Shown: positions 16,160-23,676 of the stretch, in pieces
How positions within the stretch are numbered: position 1 is the stretch's first letter
Layout of the letters: each line of letters begins with the position of its first letter
From: Bacillota bacterium
GTDB taxonomy: Bacteria > Bacillota > Clostridia > Acetivibrionales > DTU013
Length of the DNA: 33,373 nucleotides
Direction of reading: 5' to 3'
Assembly (NCBI GenBank): GCA_023399355.1
Contig: JAEWQC010000053.1
Span: 1 to 33,373, forward strand
Program-made: the position numbers and the translations under genes
Notes under the pieces: generated by a model
The model's database searches: none
Told to the model about the DNA's origin: nothing
Seen by the model: only the letters and a program-made list of their open reading frames with translations

Positions 16160-17266
16160 TTACTTGAGATTTTTAAAATCTGTAAATTTATACAATCCGC
16201 TTTGGGTAATGATATCCTTAACATTGGCCTTTGTAACAGAAGTTATTTTATCCAATGTGCTTGGAATCGTCTTAGCGCCATTGTTATACTGCTGCTTGAT
16301 GATATCGCTGCCCGGTTTTTTCCCTGCAACGATCAAGTTAGCTATTTTCAGTGAATCCTCAACAAGATATTTATCCAATTTAGCAACTGTCATTCCTTGT
16401 TTGCCATCAATTATGTATTGAATGGAAGCCTTTGTAAAATCTTGCCCTGTGGAATACATTGTTTTAACGGCCGGATCTGCTCTAAATGTATCAGTAATTG
16501 CACGAGATGTGTCGTCATTTGGCGTGAGCACATAAACCGTGCCTTTAGCTGAAGCCTTCAACTTGGCCAAATTCGCCTGGGCAAGGTTTTTAGCTGTCGG
16601 AGGATCCCATTGAGTTGAAAGCGGGTCTATGATACTGGATTCTTCCGTACGGGTAAGAGTCTTCTTATCCTTAAGAGCAACAGCTTGCGGAGAGTTCTCA
16701 ACAATAAAGGTTCCGTCAGCTATCTTAGGCTGCAAAGCCTTCCAGCTTCCAGTGAAGAATGTGAAGGCATTGTCGTCTGTTGTAGCACCGCAGTATAGAT
16801 AAAGATGAAGTCCTTTACCCTTGCCTTTTGCCTGGTCAACCAGGTATTGGCCCTGTGCCTGACCAACTGCTACACTGTCGAATGTAACATAATAGTCAAC
16901 AGATTTTGTATTCATGATCATCCGGTCATAAGCAATGATGGTAGCGCCTTTTGATTTTGCATAATCAGCTTCTGCTGCAGCTGCTTTACCGTCAAACGGA
17001 CAGATGATAATAACTTTGCATCCCTTGTTTACAAGAGTCTCAACATTTGTTTTTTCTGTGGCGGGATTATTGTCGCTGTATAAAATCTGCAAGTTTGGAT
17101 CAACCGCTTTGAATTGTTTGTAAGCCATCGGCCACCTTGATTCACTGTTGGTTGGCATGACAATTCCTATTTTTGATGCGGTAGCAGCTTGCGCCGTCGC
17201 TGGAGCAACAACCATAATAGAAATAGTCATCACGAGAGAAAGAATTAAAGCAATTTTTCTTTTCAT
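16160..17266 (-). CDS. Sugar-binding protein, XylF/ChvE type
   Basis: This 368-aa secreted receptor of the CUT2 importer belongs to the periplasmic-binding-protein-like family that holds XylF and ChvE. The signal peptide ends in APATAQA (about residue 27). The mature part has IGIVMPTNSESRWPMAYKQF, YSDNNPATEKTNVETLVNKG, IIICPFDGKAAA and IIAYDRMI, all typical of the aldose-binding subgroup. It has no lipobox cysteine, so like the other sugar receptor here it is not predicted to be lipid-anchored. It is the first gene of its operon, with GGAGGG upstream and a candidate promoter at 17317-17344. Substrate is probably xylose, arabinose, glucose or galactose. Confidence 0.9.
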   Translation of the reverse strand: MKRKIALILSLVMTISIMVVAPATAQAATASKIGIVMPTNSESRWPMAYKQFKAVDPNLQILYSDNNPATEKTNVETLVNKGCKVIIICPFDGKAAAAEADYAKSKGATIIAYDRMIMNTKSVDYYVTFDSVAVGQAQGQYLVDQAKGKGKGLHLYLYCGATTDDNAFTFFTGSWKALQPKIADGTFIVENSPQAVALKDKKTLTRTEESSIIDPLSTQWDPPTAKNLAQANLAKLKASAKGTVYVLTPNDDTSRAITDTFRADPAVKTMYSTGQDFTKASIQYIIDGKQGMTVAKLDKYLVEDSLKIANLIVAGKKPGSDIIKQQYNNGAKTIPSTLDKITSVTKANVKDIITQSGLYKFTDFKNLK

Positions 17267-17651
17267 ACCTCTAAACCCTCCTAATATGTAATTTTGTATA
17301 TGTTGAACTATACATTATGATATCACGTGTGGAATAAAAGTCAATAGCAAGTTAATTATGGGAATCATGCCATGCAAGCCTCCGCAGTTGAATATCCGGT
17401 ATAAATCTAAGAAGCTTAGATAACATGGCTCTTCAGATTGCAGACAAGTCCTCCGCCAAAAGTGAGGTTTCTGTTTAAAAATTAAAGAAGCAAGACAGAA
17501 TAAGCTATCAGGTATATACCAAACGGATAACTCGTAACAATATCTTTGTCGATATTTTATTTAATAAAAAGGTTTTTACTGCAGCATGAAAGCAACATTA
17601 AAGCAGGTTTTACATAATATGAAATAGAAAACAGGGAGACCGGAGAAGAGA
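17267..17651. other. Divergent intergenic region
   Basis: This 385-bp gap lies between the divergent xylF-type gene and the unknown plus-strand gene. It holds the candidate promoter at 17317-17344 and a small hairpin (17405-17411 with 17415-17421, AAG loop). No clear plus-strand promoter, riboswitch or gene was recognised. Confidence 0.5.
17317..17344 (-). promoter_or_regulatory. Candidate promoter of the XylF-type operon
   Basis: On the minus strand, TTGACT (17344-17339), 16 bp, TATCAT (17322-17317); each hexamer matches 5 of 6 consensus bases. It would give a leader of about 45 nt. Confidence 0.45.
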
Positions 17652-18047
17652 ATGGAAAGCAGGATAAATCTTGAAAACATAACAAACGGCTTACTTGTGC
17701 TGCAGCGGCTCAAACAGCTTTATGCCCCGCCGCTGCGTGATGAAGAAGGCCAGAATGACACTTATTTGCAGCCTGACAGATTAACATTGCTGCAGGATAC
17801 TTTAAGTGCAATTGCCAATCTCATGCCCCCAACACGTGGAAGCACATTCAATGAGGCTTTCAGGCTTGGCAGTCATTACAGCAGCACCTACAGGGGAATC
17901 AAGCAGCATGTCAGCACTATGAGCGGAAGCGCCTTTGATATGCCTCAGCTCCTAAAGACCCTGAAGATAATCGCTCCAGTGTTCAGCAGCCGGCAAAAGG
18001 TTTATATGGATAAGGTAATTCGGATAGTCGACGTACTGGAATCATAA
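17652..18047 (+). CDS. Conserved-looking protein of unknown function
   Basis: I do not recognise this 131-aa protein. It has no signal peptide or membrane segment and is predicted mostly helical: an N-terminal stretch (INLENITNGLLVLQRLKQLY), a Pro/Asp/Glu-rich turn (APPLRDEEGQND), then helices ending in VYMDKVIRIVDVLES. There are no cysteines or metal motifs. The start at 17652 follows GGAGAAGAG with suitable spacing, and codon use looks like that of its neighbours. It lies 97 bp upstream of pflA on the same strand, but no functional link is evident. It may act as a small scaffold or structural protein; this is a guess from composition only. Confidence 0.7.
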   Translation: MESRINLENITNGLLVLQRLKQLYAPPLRDEEGQNDTYLQPDRLTLLQDTLSAIANLMPPTRGSTFNEAFRLGSHYSSTYRGIKQHVSTMSGSAFDMPQLLKTLKIIAPVFSSRQKVYMDKVIRIVDVLES

Positions 18048-18144
18048 AGCTTGATTTTATAGCCGTTCAGAAGGATAATATTATTGCTTTATCATTTCAT
18101 TTTCTTAAAATGATAAGTGATTTTGGTATCGGAGGTAAACCGAA

Positions 18145-18858
18145 TTGAGCATCACCGGCCGCATACACTCCTTTGAAACCTTTGGAACGCTTGACGGGCC
18201 TGGTATAAGGTTCGTAATATTCATGCAGGGCTGTCCTCTTCGATGCATTTACTGTCATAACCGTGATACCTGGGAACCCAATGGCGGGCGTGAATACACA
18301 GTGGACGAAGTAATGGAGGAAATATCAAAATATACAAGCTATATGAAGTATTCGGGCGGAGGGATCACAGTATCCGGCGGTGAACCTTTGCTTCAATGCG
18401 AATTTGTTGCCGGGTTATTTAAGCGGTGCAAGGAAAATGGTATTCATACAACTCTGGATACCAGCGGCTTCGTTGAATTGGACAACCTCGGCGGACTGCT
18501 GTCGGATACCTCGCTTGTACTGCTTGATATCAAGCACGCTTGTGATGAACCACATAAGAGCCTCACAGGTGTGGGACGTGAAAGACCAGCCGGATTTGCA
18601 CAGCTGCTCTCCGACATGGGCATCCCGGTCTGGATCAGATATGTGCTTGTGCCAGGCTATACGGATTCGGAAGAAGATCTAAAAGCTGCGGCATTCTTTA
18701 TAAAAGCCCTCCGGAACGTTCAAAAAGTAGAGGTTCTTCCCTACCATTCCATGGGCTCCTACAAGTGGGAGGAGTCAGGATTCGCATACCCGCTCCTGAC
18801 TGTACCGGCACCTTCGGAGGAAAGCATCGAAAAAGCTCGTCGGCTGTTGACAGTATGA
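18145..18858 (+). CDS. pflA: Pyruvate formate-lyase activating enzyme (radical SAM)
   Basis: This 237-aa glycyl-radical activase uses S-adenosylmethionine and a 4Fe-4S cluster to install the radical on pyruvate formate-lyase under anaerobic conditions. The cluster cysteines are C30, C34 and C37 in CPLRCIYC. The GGE motif is at 78-80, and the N-terminal GRIHSFETFGTLDGPGIRFV is the hallmark of PflA. Length is typical, with no extra ferredoxin insert, so a PflA role is favoured over other glycyl-radical activases. The start is TTG at 18145 with GGAGGT 8 nt upstream. It is unusual that no pflB lies beside it; the partner must be elsewhere or outside the window. Confidence 0.92.
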   Translation: MSITGRIHSFETFGTLDGPGIRFVIFMQGCPLRCIYCHNRDTWEPNGGREYTVDEVMEEISKYTSYMKYSGGGITVSGGEPLLQCEFVAGLFKRCKENGIHTTLDTSGFVELDNLGGLLSDTSLVLLDIKHACDEPHKSLTGVGRERPAGFAQLLSDMGIPVWIRYVLVPGYTDSEEDLKAAAFFIKALRNVQKVEVLPYHSMGSYKWEESGFAYPLLTVPAPSEESIEKARRLLTV

Positions 18859-18901
18859 TCTTCCGACATATTTCAATTTGTCGTTATAACGCATCAATTT
18901 A

Positions 18902-18934
18902 AAGGAAATGTTTCGGTTATAGAAACATTTCCTT
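18902..18934 (-). terminator. Strong hairpin in the pflA-regulator gap
   Basis: The 13-bp perfect arms AAGGAAATGTTTC (18902-18914) and 18922-18934 enclose a 7-nt loop. On the plus strand it is followed by CCGCTGC, a poor terminator tail for pflA. On the minus strand the tail is TTTAAATT. It therefore suits a transcript on the minus strand better. Confidence 0.5.
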
Positions 18935-19034
18935 ACCGCTGCTGCGTTTCAACGAGGCATCACCCACGTTCACCGTCTGAAAACCAAGTTGGTACCCGTC
19001 CCCTAAGAAGGTGGAGGACTTCTTTAACCTCGTT
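18902..19034 (-). ncRNA. Candidate structured RNA or element remnant, minus strand
   Basis: The minus strand begins AACGAGG (19034-19028), pairs with CCTCGTT (18957-18951), holds an inner AAGAAG/CTTCTT hairpin, and ends in the 13-bp hairpin with a TTTAAATT tail. Between them lies GGGGACGGGTACC (19003-18991), a motif type seen in other gaps here. No minus-strand promoter is obvious. A 47-codon open frame also crosses it, so a decayed coding remnant is possible. Confidence 0.25.
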
Positions 19035-19041
19035 ATAAATA

Positions 19042-19071
19042 TTGACAATAAACGCCCTTTATGTATATAAT
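19042..19071 (+). promoter_or_regulatory. Consensus promoter of the polyamine operon
   Basis: Perfect TTGACA (19042-19047), 18-bp spacer, perfect TATAAT (19066-19071). It lies about 165 bp upstream of the XRE-cupin gene, giving a long leader that carries a candidate operator array. Confidence 0.8.
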
Positions 19072-19084
19072 AAATTGTTTTTGA

Positions 19085-19129
19085 GTTTAGTGGTTCTAAA
19101 CAAAATGTTTAGTAAAAAGCAGATATCTG
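19085..19129 (+). promoter_or_regulatory. Candidate operator array downstream of the promoter
   Basis: GTTTAG (19085-19090), CTAAAC (19096-19101) and GTTTAG (19107-19112) are spaced exactly 11 bp apart, so they fall on one face of the helix. A perfect 10-bp palindrome CAGATATCTG follows at 19120-19129. Sitting just after a consensus promoter, these would suit an autoregulating repressor such as the encoded XRE-cupin protein. Confidence 0.5.
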
Positions 19130-19235
19130 TTTTTTCATTTTGAAAAGTTACAAAGTGCAACAGGAATCAAAGGTAATGCAATACAAGTAAAAAAGTTGAG
19201 GATTCTGAATCTTTTTCATTGTAGATAGGTGTATT

Positions 19236-19775
19236 ATGAAGATCGGCAATAAAATTAAAATGCTCCGGATTAAGAACGGTTTGACGCAGGAAGAACTTGC
19301 AAACAGGAGTGAACTTTCAAAGGGCTTCATTTCCCAGATAGAACGGGATCTGACCTCCCCCTCTATTGCAACTCTGGTAGATCTGCTCCAGTGTCTTGGC
19401 TCGAATCTCAAGGACTTCTTCAATGATATTGTCGAAGAAAAAATCGTATTTAGCAAAGACGATGCTTTTGTGAAAGAGAACCATGAACTGAAGCACAAAA
19501 TAGAATGGATCGTTCCGGATTCTCAAAAGAATCATATGGAACCGCTCCTGATGATTCTGGAAGTGAATGGCGTCTCCGAAATGGATGACCCGCATGCCGG
19601 TGAAGAATTCGGGTACGTTCTGTCGGGCAGCATCTATATTCACCTCGGAAGCAGGAAATACAAGGCTAAAAAGGACGAAAGCTTTTATTTCAAGCCCGGT
19701 CTCGTCCATCATATCTCCAACGCAGGAAGAATAGAAGCAAAGCTGCTCTGGGTCTCTACACCCCCGAGCTTCTAG
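19236..19775 (+). CDS. XRE-cupin transcriptional regulator of the polyamine operon
   Basis: This is a 179-aa DNA-binding protein. An XRE helix-turn-helix at about 7-60 (IKMLRIKNGLTQEELANRSE, then SKGFISQIERDLTSPSI) is joined to a C-terminal cupin (about 105-175: HAGEEFGYVLSGSIYIHLG and ESFYFKPGLVHHISN). The arrangement is that of PuuR-like regulators that sense polyamines or related amines. It is the first gene of a five-gene run with potABCD and lies 41 bp upstream of potA. It most likely represses its own operon when polyamines are plentiful. The start has AGGTG upstream. Confidence 0.9.
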   Translation: MKIGNKIKMLRIKNGLTQEELANRSELSKGFISQIERDLTSPSIATLVDLLQCLGSNLKDFFNDIVEEKIVFSKDDAFVKENHELKHKIEWIVPDSQKNHMEPLLMILEVNGVSEMDDPHAGEEFGYVLSGSIYIHLGSRKYKAKKDESFYFKPGLVHHISNAGRIEAKLLWVSTPPSF

Positions 19776-19816
19776 CGGAATGTGACATAGAACGTTTTTT
19801 AGAAGGAGCACTCAAT

Positions 19817-20866
19817 ATGGCTAATCATATCATTGAATTGGTCGATTTAACAAAAGAATATGACGGGCATAAAGCTCTTAAAAACATAAATTTGTATATC
19901 AGGGAGAATGAATTCATCACGCTTCTGGGTCCGAGCGGCTGCGGCAAGACAACCACATTAAGGCTCATTGGCGGTTTTGAAAAGCCCACCTCCGGTTCTG
20001 TTCTGTTTGAGGGTACGAATATAAACGGTATCCCTCCATATAAGAGAAAAGTCAACACGGTGTTCCAGAAATATGCCCTTTTCCCCCATATGAATGTCTT
20101 TGAGAATATAGCTTTTGGCCTGAAAATTAAAAAAATGGATAAGGTCCTGATCAGTGAGAAAGTCGGAGAAATGCTCTCGATGGTGAATCTTTCGGGATTT
20201 GAAAACAGATCCGTGGATTCTCTCAGCGGAGGCCAGCAGCAGAGAATCGCTATAGCACGTGCATTGGTAAACGAGCCTGAGGTCCTTCTTCTGGACGAGC
20301 CTCTTGGTGCCTTGGATTTAAAGCTCCGAAAGGAAATGCAGTCGGAGTTGAAAAACATGCAGATACGGCTGGGGATCACCTTTATATATGTGACCCATGA
20401 TCAGGAAGAGGCGCTCACAATGTCGGATACCATCGTTGTCATGCAACAGGGAACCATACAGCAGATCGGAACTCCGCAGGATATTTACAATGAACCCAAA
20501 AATGCTTTTGTGGCAGATTTTATCGGAGAAAGCAATATCATTGACGGTGTTATGATCAAGGATTACAGCGTGGTTTTTGCCGGCCATGATTTCGACTGTG
20601 CAGACAAGGGGTTCGAAATGAATGAGCGTGTGGACGTCGTTGTAAGACCGGAAGATATCAAGCTCATGCATGAAAATGAAAACCTGATGCAGGGAACTGT
20701 AAAATCCGTCACGTTTAAAGGGGTTCATTATGAAATGCAGGTAGTGGGTGAAAACGGATACAACTGGATTGTTCACAGTACGGTTATGGAACCTGTCGAC
20801 ACCAAGGTCGGATTAAAAATACAGCCATTTGATATACAAATAATGAAAAAGGTACAAACCTTATGA
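19817..20866 (+). CDS. potA: Spermidine/putrescine ABC importer ATPase
   Basis: This 349-aa ATPase powers polyamine import. Walker A GPSGCGKTT (38-46), signature LSGGQQQR (136-143), Walker B LLLDEP (157-162) and the switch histidine in YVTHDQEEAL are all present. A C-terminal TOBE-like regulatory domain follows from about 235 (RPEDIKLM). AAGGAG precedes the start. The last bases overlap potB by 4 bp (ATGA), indicating translational coupling. Confidence 0.95.
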   Translation: MANHIIELVDLTKEYDGHKALKNINLYIRENEFITLLGPSGCGKTTTLRLIGGFEKPTSGSVLFEGTNINGIPPYKRKVNTVFQKYALFPHMNVFENIAFGLKIKKMDKVLISEKVGEMLSMVNLSGFENRSVDSLSGGQQQRIAIARALVNEPEVLLLDEPLGALDLKLRKEMQSELKNMQIRLGITFIYVTHDQEEALTMSDTIVVMQQGTIQQIGTPQDIYNEPKNAFVADFIGESNIIDGVMIKDYSVVFAGHDFDCADKGFEMNERVDVVVRPEDIKLMHENENLMQGTVKSVTFKGVHYEMQVVGENGYNWIVHSTVMEPVDTKVGLKIQPFDIQIMKKVQTL

Positions 20867-21687
20867 AAAAAGGGTGGTTCTCCTATCCCTACATCGTCTG
20901 GATGCTGATTTTCATTGTTGTGCCGCTTTTGCTCGTCTTATATTACAGCGTCACTGCGGGTACAGCATCAGGTACGGTATTTACATTGGATAACTTTCAG
21001 AAATTCATGCAACCGATTTATATCAAGGTACTTGTCAGGTCTATCGCACTTGCCCTAATCAGTACCTTCATCTGCTTTGTGCTTGGCTACCCGGTTGCAA
21101 TGATTCTCGCCGGAAGAGATCTGAAAAAGAAAAGTCAACTGGTACTTCTTTTCATCATCCCCATGTGGATGAATTTCCTGCTGCGCACCTATGCCTGGAT
21201 GACACTGCTGGAGCGAAATGGCCTTATCAACAACTTTCTTGGTACACTGGGACTGCCGCAGATCAATATTCTATATACTGATACTGCTGTCGCACTGGGT
21301 ATGGTTTATAATTTCCTTCCTTTTATGGTACTGCCGATATTCTCTGTCATGAGCAAGATTGACATGAGTTTGATTGAGGCTGCAGAGGACCTGGGTTCAA
21401 ATTCCTTTACCGTATTCAGGAAGGTAATATTTCCCCTAAGCCTTCCAGGTGTTGTATCAGGTATTACAATGGTATTCATGCCTGCCGTAACCACCTTTGT
21501 CATCTCAAATCTGCTCGGAGGCAGCCAGTATACATTAATCGGCAACCTTATCGAAGAACAGTTCATGAGGGTTTACGACTGGAATTTCGGCTCATCAGTG
21601 TCAATCATCATGATGCTGCTCATCCTTTTAAGTATGGGCATCATGTCCCATTATGACAAGGAAGATGCGGGAGGTGGACTATTTTGA
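20863..21687 (+). CDS. potB: Spermidine/putrescine ABC importer permease
   Basis: This 274-aa membrane subunit pairs with PotC. An N-terminal helix (IVWMLIFIVVPLLLVLYYSV) and the family segment MWMNFLLRTYAWMTLLERNGLIN are typical of PotB. The EAA loop is EAAEDLGSNSFTVFRKVIFPLSLPG in the second half. It overlaps potA and potC by 4 bp on each side, so the three are translated together. Confidence 0.94.
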   Translation: MKKGWFSYPYIVWMLIFIVVPLLLVLYYSVTAGTASGTVFTLDNFQKFMQPIYIKVLVRSIALALISTFICFVLGYPVAMILAGRDLKKKSQLVLLFIIPMWMNFLLRTYAWMTLLERNGLINNFLGTLGLPQINILYTDTAVALGMVYNFLPFMVLPIFSVMSKIDMSLIEAAEDLGSNSFTVFRKVIFPLSLPGVVSGITMVFMPAVTTFVISNLLGGSQYTLIGNLIEEQFMRVYDWNFGSSVSIIMMLLILLSMGIMSHYDKEDAGGGLF

Positions 21688-22499
21688 AAAATACGGTGAA
21701 AAAACTGTATCTATTCATCATGTATGCTTTCTTGTATGCCCCTGTCATTATTTTGATCGTCCTTTCCTTTAATGGATCAAAATCAAGAGCACACTGGGAT
21801 GGTTTCACCTTGAAATGGTATGGGGAGTTGTTCAGAGACAAGCAGATTTTGTCTTCCCTTTATTACACGATCGCTGTTGCGCTGCTTGCCTCATTCATAG
21901 CCACGATCATGGGCACAGCCGCTGCAGTGGGCATTCATAATATGGGCAAGTTAAAGAAGTCCATGATCATGAATCTGACTTACCTGCCTGTCCTCAATCC
22001 TGATATCGTCACAGGTATTTCATTGATGATCCTGTTTATTTTCCTGCATTTGAAATTAGGCTTTCTGACACTCCTGATGGCACATATCAGCTTCAACCTC
22101 CCATATGTCATACTCTCCGTGCTGCCAAAACTCAAGCAGCTTAACAGGCATTTGCACGAGGCGGCGCTGGACCTTGGCGCCACGCCACTTTTTGCATTCC
22201 GCAAGGTCATACTGCCTGAGATCATGCCCGGTATCATTACAGGTGCTCTGCTGGCATTCACCTTGTCATTGGATGATTTCATCGTCAGCTTTTTTACAAC
22301 AGGCTCCGGAGTATCCACGCTGTCCATTACGATTTACTCAATGGCAAGACGCGGAATAAACCCGAAGATCAATGCATTATCAACAATTATGTTTGTGACA
22401 GTGCTCGTTCTCCTGCTCTTAATTAATAGAAGAACATCAGGAACTGCTGCCTCGGGAAACAATGCAAAAGAAACTGCAAAACTGAGCAATTTATTATGA
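21684..22499 (+). CDS. potC: Spermidine/putrescine ABC importer permease
   Basis: This is a 271-aa membrane subunit of the polyamine importer. N-terminal helix FIMYAFLYAPVIILIVLSFN, then WDGFTLKWYGELF, is the PotC signature. The EAA loop is EAALDLGATPLFAFRKVILPEIMPG, followed by FTLSLDDFIVSFFTTG. The start is TTG overlapping the potB stop (TTGA), with GGGAGG close upstream. The C-terminal tail is short, hydrophilic and probably unimportant. Confidence 0.94.
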   Translation: MKNTVKKLYLFIMYAFLYAPVIILIVLSFNGSKSRAHWDGFTLKWYGELFRDKQILSSLYYTIAVALLASFIATIMGTAAAVGIHNMGKLKKSMIMNLTYLPVLNPDIVTGISLMILFIFLHLKLGFLTLLMAHISFNLPYVILSVLPKLKQLNRHLHEAALDLGATPLFAFRKVILPEIMPGIITGALLAFTLSLDDFIVSFFTTGSGVSTLSITIYSMARRGINPKINALSTIMFVTVLVLLLLINRRTSGTAASGNNAKETAKLSNLL

Positions 22500-22536
22500 T
22501 ATGGATCAATTATATCTGTAAAGGGAGGAATTCAAA

Positions 22537-23589
22537 ATGAAAAGGTTCAGGCTGCTTATGGTTTTCACATCCATCATTTTCACAGCAGCACTATTAACAG
22601 CCTGTGGAAGTGCGGGTAAAAAGGTCACCATCAATGTATTCAACTGGGGAGAATATATAGGTGAAAGCACCATTGCAGATTTTGAAGCTGCATACCCCGG
22701 CATCAAAGTAAATTACGAGACCTTCACAACGAATGAGGACATGTATGTGAAGATTAAAACCGGAGGCTCTGCGTATGATGTCGCAATTCCTTCTGATTAT
22801 ATGATAAAGCGCATGAAGGATGAAGGCATGCTGAATAAAATCGACATGTCCAATATTCCGAATTATAAATATATTGATGACCGTTTTAAAAATCTGGCCT
22901 ACGATCCGGCGAACGAGTATTCCATCCCTTATATGTGGGGCACCGTGGGTATTCTGTACAACAAGAAAATGGTCACGGAACCTGTTGACAGTTGGAAAAT
23001 CCTCTGGAATAAAAAATACAACAAACAAATACTTATGCCGGACAGTGAGAGGGACAGCATCGGTATAACCCTTAAAATGCTGGGCTTTTCCATGAATACA
23101 AAGAAAATTTCCGAACTGGAACAGGCGAAGGAAAAACTAATGGAGCAAAAGCATCTGGTTCTGGCCTATGTAGTGGATGAAGTGAGGGATAAGATGATCA
23201 ATGATGAAGCCTATCTGGCAGTAGTCTGGTCAGGCGACGCATATTACTGCATATCTGAGAATAAGAATCTGGCATATGCCATACCAAAAGAAGGAACAAA
23301 CTACTGGTTTGATTCGATGGTCATACCGAATACCAGCAAACATCAAAAGGAAGCCGAGACTTTCATCAATTTCATGTGCAGTACTGATGCGGCTTTTAAA
23401 AATACAGAATACATAGGTTACGCAACCCCTCAGACAGAAGTGCTGAAATTGCTGGATCCGGCTCTTTCCTCCGACCGTTCGGCATATCCGCAGCAGGAAG
23501 ATCTGAAAAATTGCGAGATTTTTGAATATCCGGGCGATGAGATCAACAAAGAATATAGCAGGATCTGGACAGAGATAAAAGCAAACTGA
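22537..23589 (+). CDS. potD: Polyamine-binding lipoprotein
   Basis: This is the 350-aa extracellular receptor of PotABC. The signal peptide ends in a clear lipobox LTAC with Cys23, so this one is lipid-anchored, unlike the two sugar receptors in the window. The mature protein has INVFNWGEYIGESTIADFEA, YDVAIPSDYMIKRM, YMWGTVGILYNKK and the polyamine-site segment AVVWSGDAYYC. GGAGG precedes the ATG. It is the last gene of the operon, ending at a strong terminator. Confidence 0.94.
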   Translation: MKRFRLLMVFTSIIFTAALLTACGSAGKKVTINVFNWGEYIGESTIADFEAAYPGIKVNYETFTTNEDMYVKIKTGGSAYDVAIPSDYMIKRMKDEGMLNKIDMSNIPNYKYIDDRFKNLAYDPANEYSIPYMWGTVGILYNKKMVTEPVDSWKILWNKKYNKQILMPDSERDSIGITLKMLGFSMNTKKISELEQAKEKLMEQKHLVLAYVVDEVRDKMINDEAYLAVVWSGDAYYCISENKNLAYAIPKEGTNYWFDSMVIPNTSKHQKEAETFINFMCSTDAAFKNTEYIGYATPQTEVLKLLDPALSSDRSAYPQQEDLKNCEIFEYPGDEINKEYSRIWTEIKAN

Positions 23590-23590
23590 T

Positions 23591-23660
23591 ATCCTATACG
23601 AAAAAGGGGCAGTCTTTCAAGGGTTTTATGAAAGACTGCCCCTTTGTTATTTTATAGGAT
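23591..23660. terminator. Nested bidirectional terminator between potD and pyk
   Basis: A perfect 17-bp stem (23603-23619 with 23629-23645) is enclosed by a second 8-bp inverted repeat (ATCCTATA 23591-23598 with 23653-23660). The plus-strand tail is T-rich (TTTGTTATTTTA) and the minus-strand tail is TTTTTCG. It fits two convergent transcripts. Confidence 0.85.
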
Positions 23661-23676
23661 TATTTCCCTGACAGGC

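Noticed and set aside
18901..19048. A 47-codon minus-strand frame (LKKSSTFLGDGYQLGF region)
   Set aside because: It is short, has no ribosome site, matches no family I know and spans the inverted repeats; a coding remnant cannot be excluded, and it is noted under the candidate RNA.
19148..19811. Minus-strand frames opposite the XRE-cupin regulator
   Set aside because: The plus-strand gene has a clear domain structure, ribosome site and promoter; the antisense frames are shadows.
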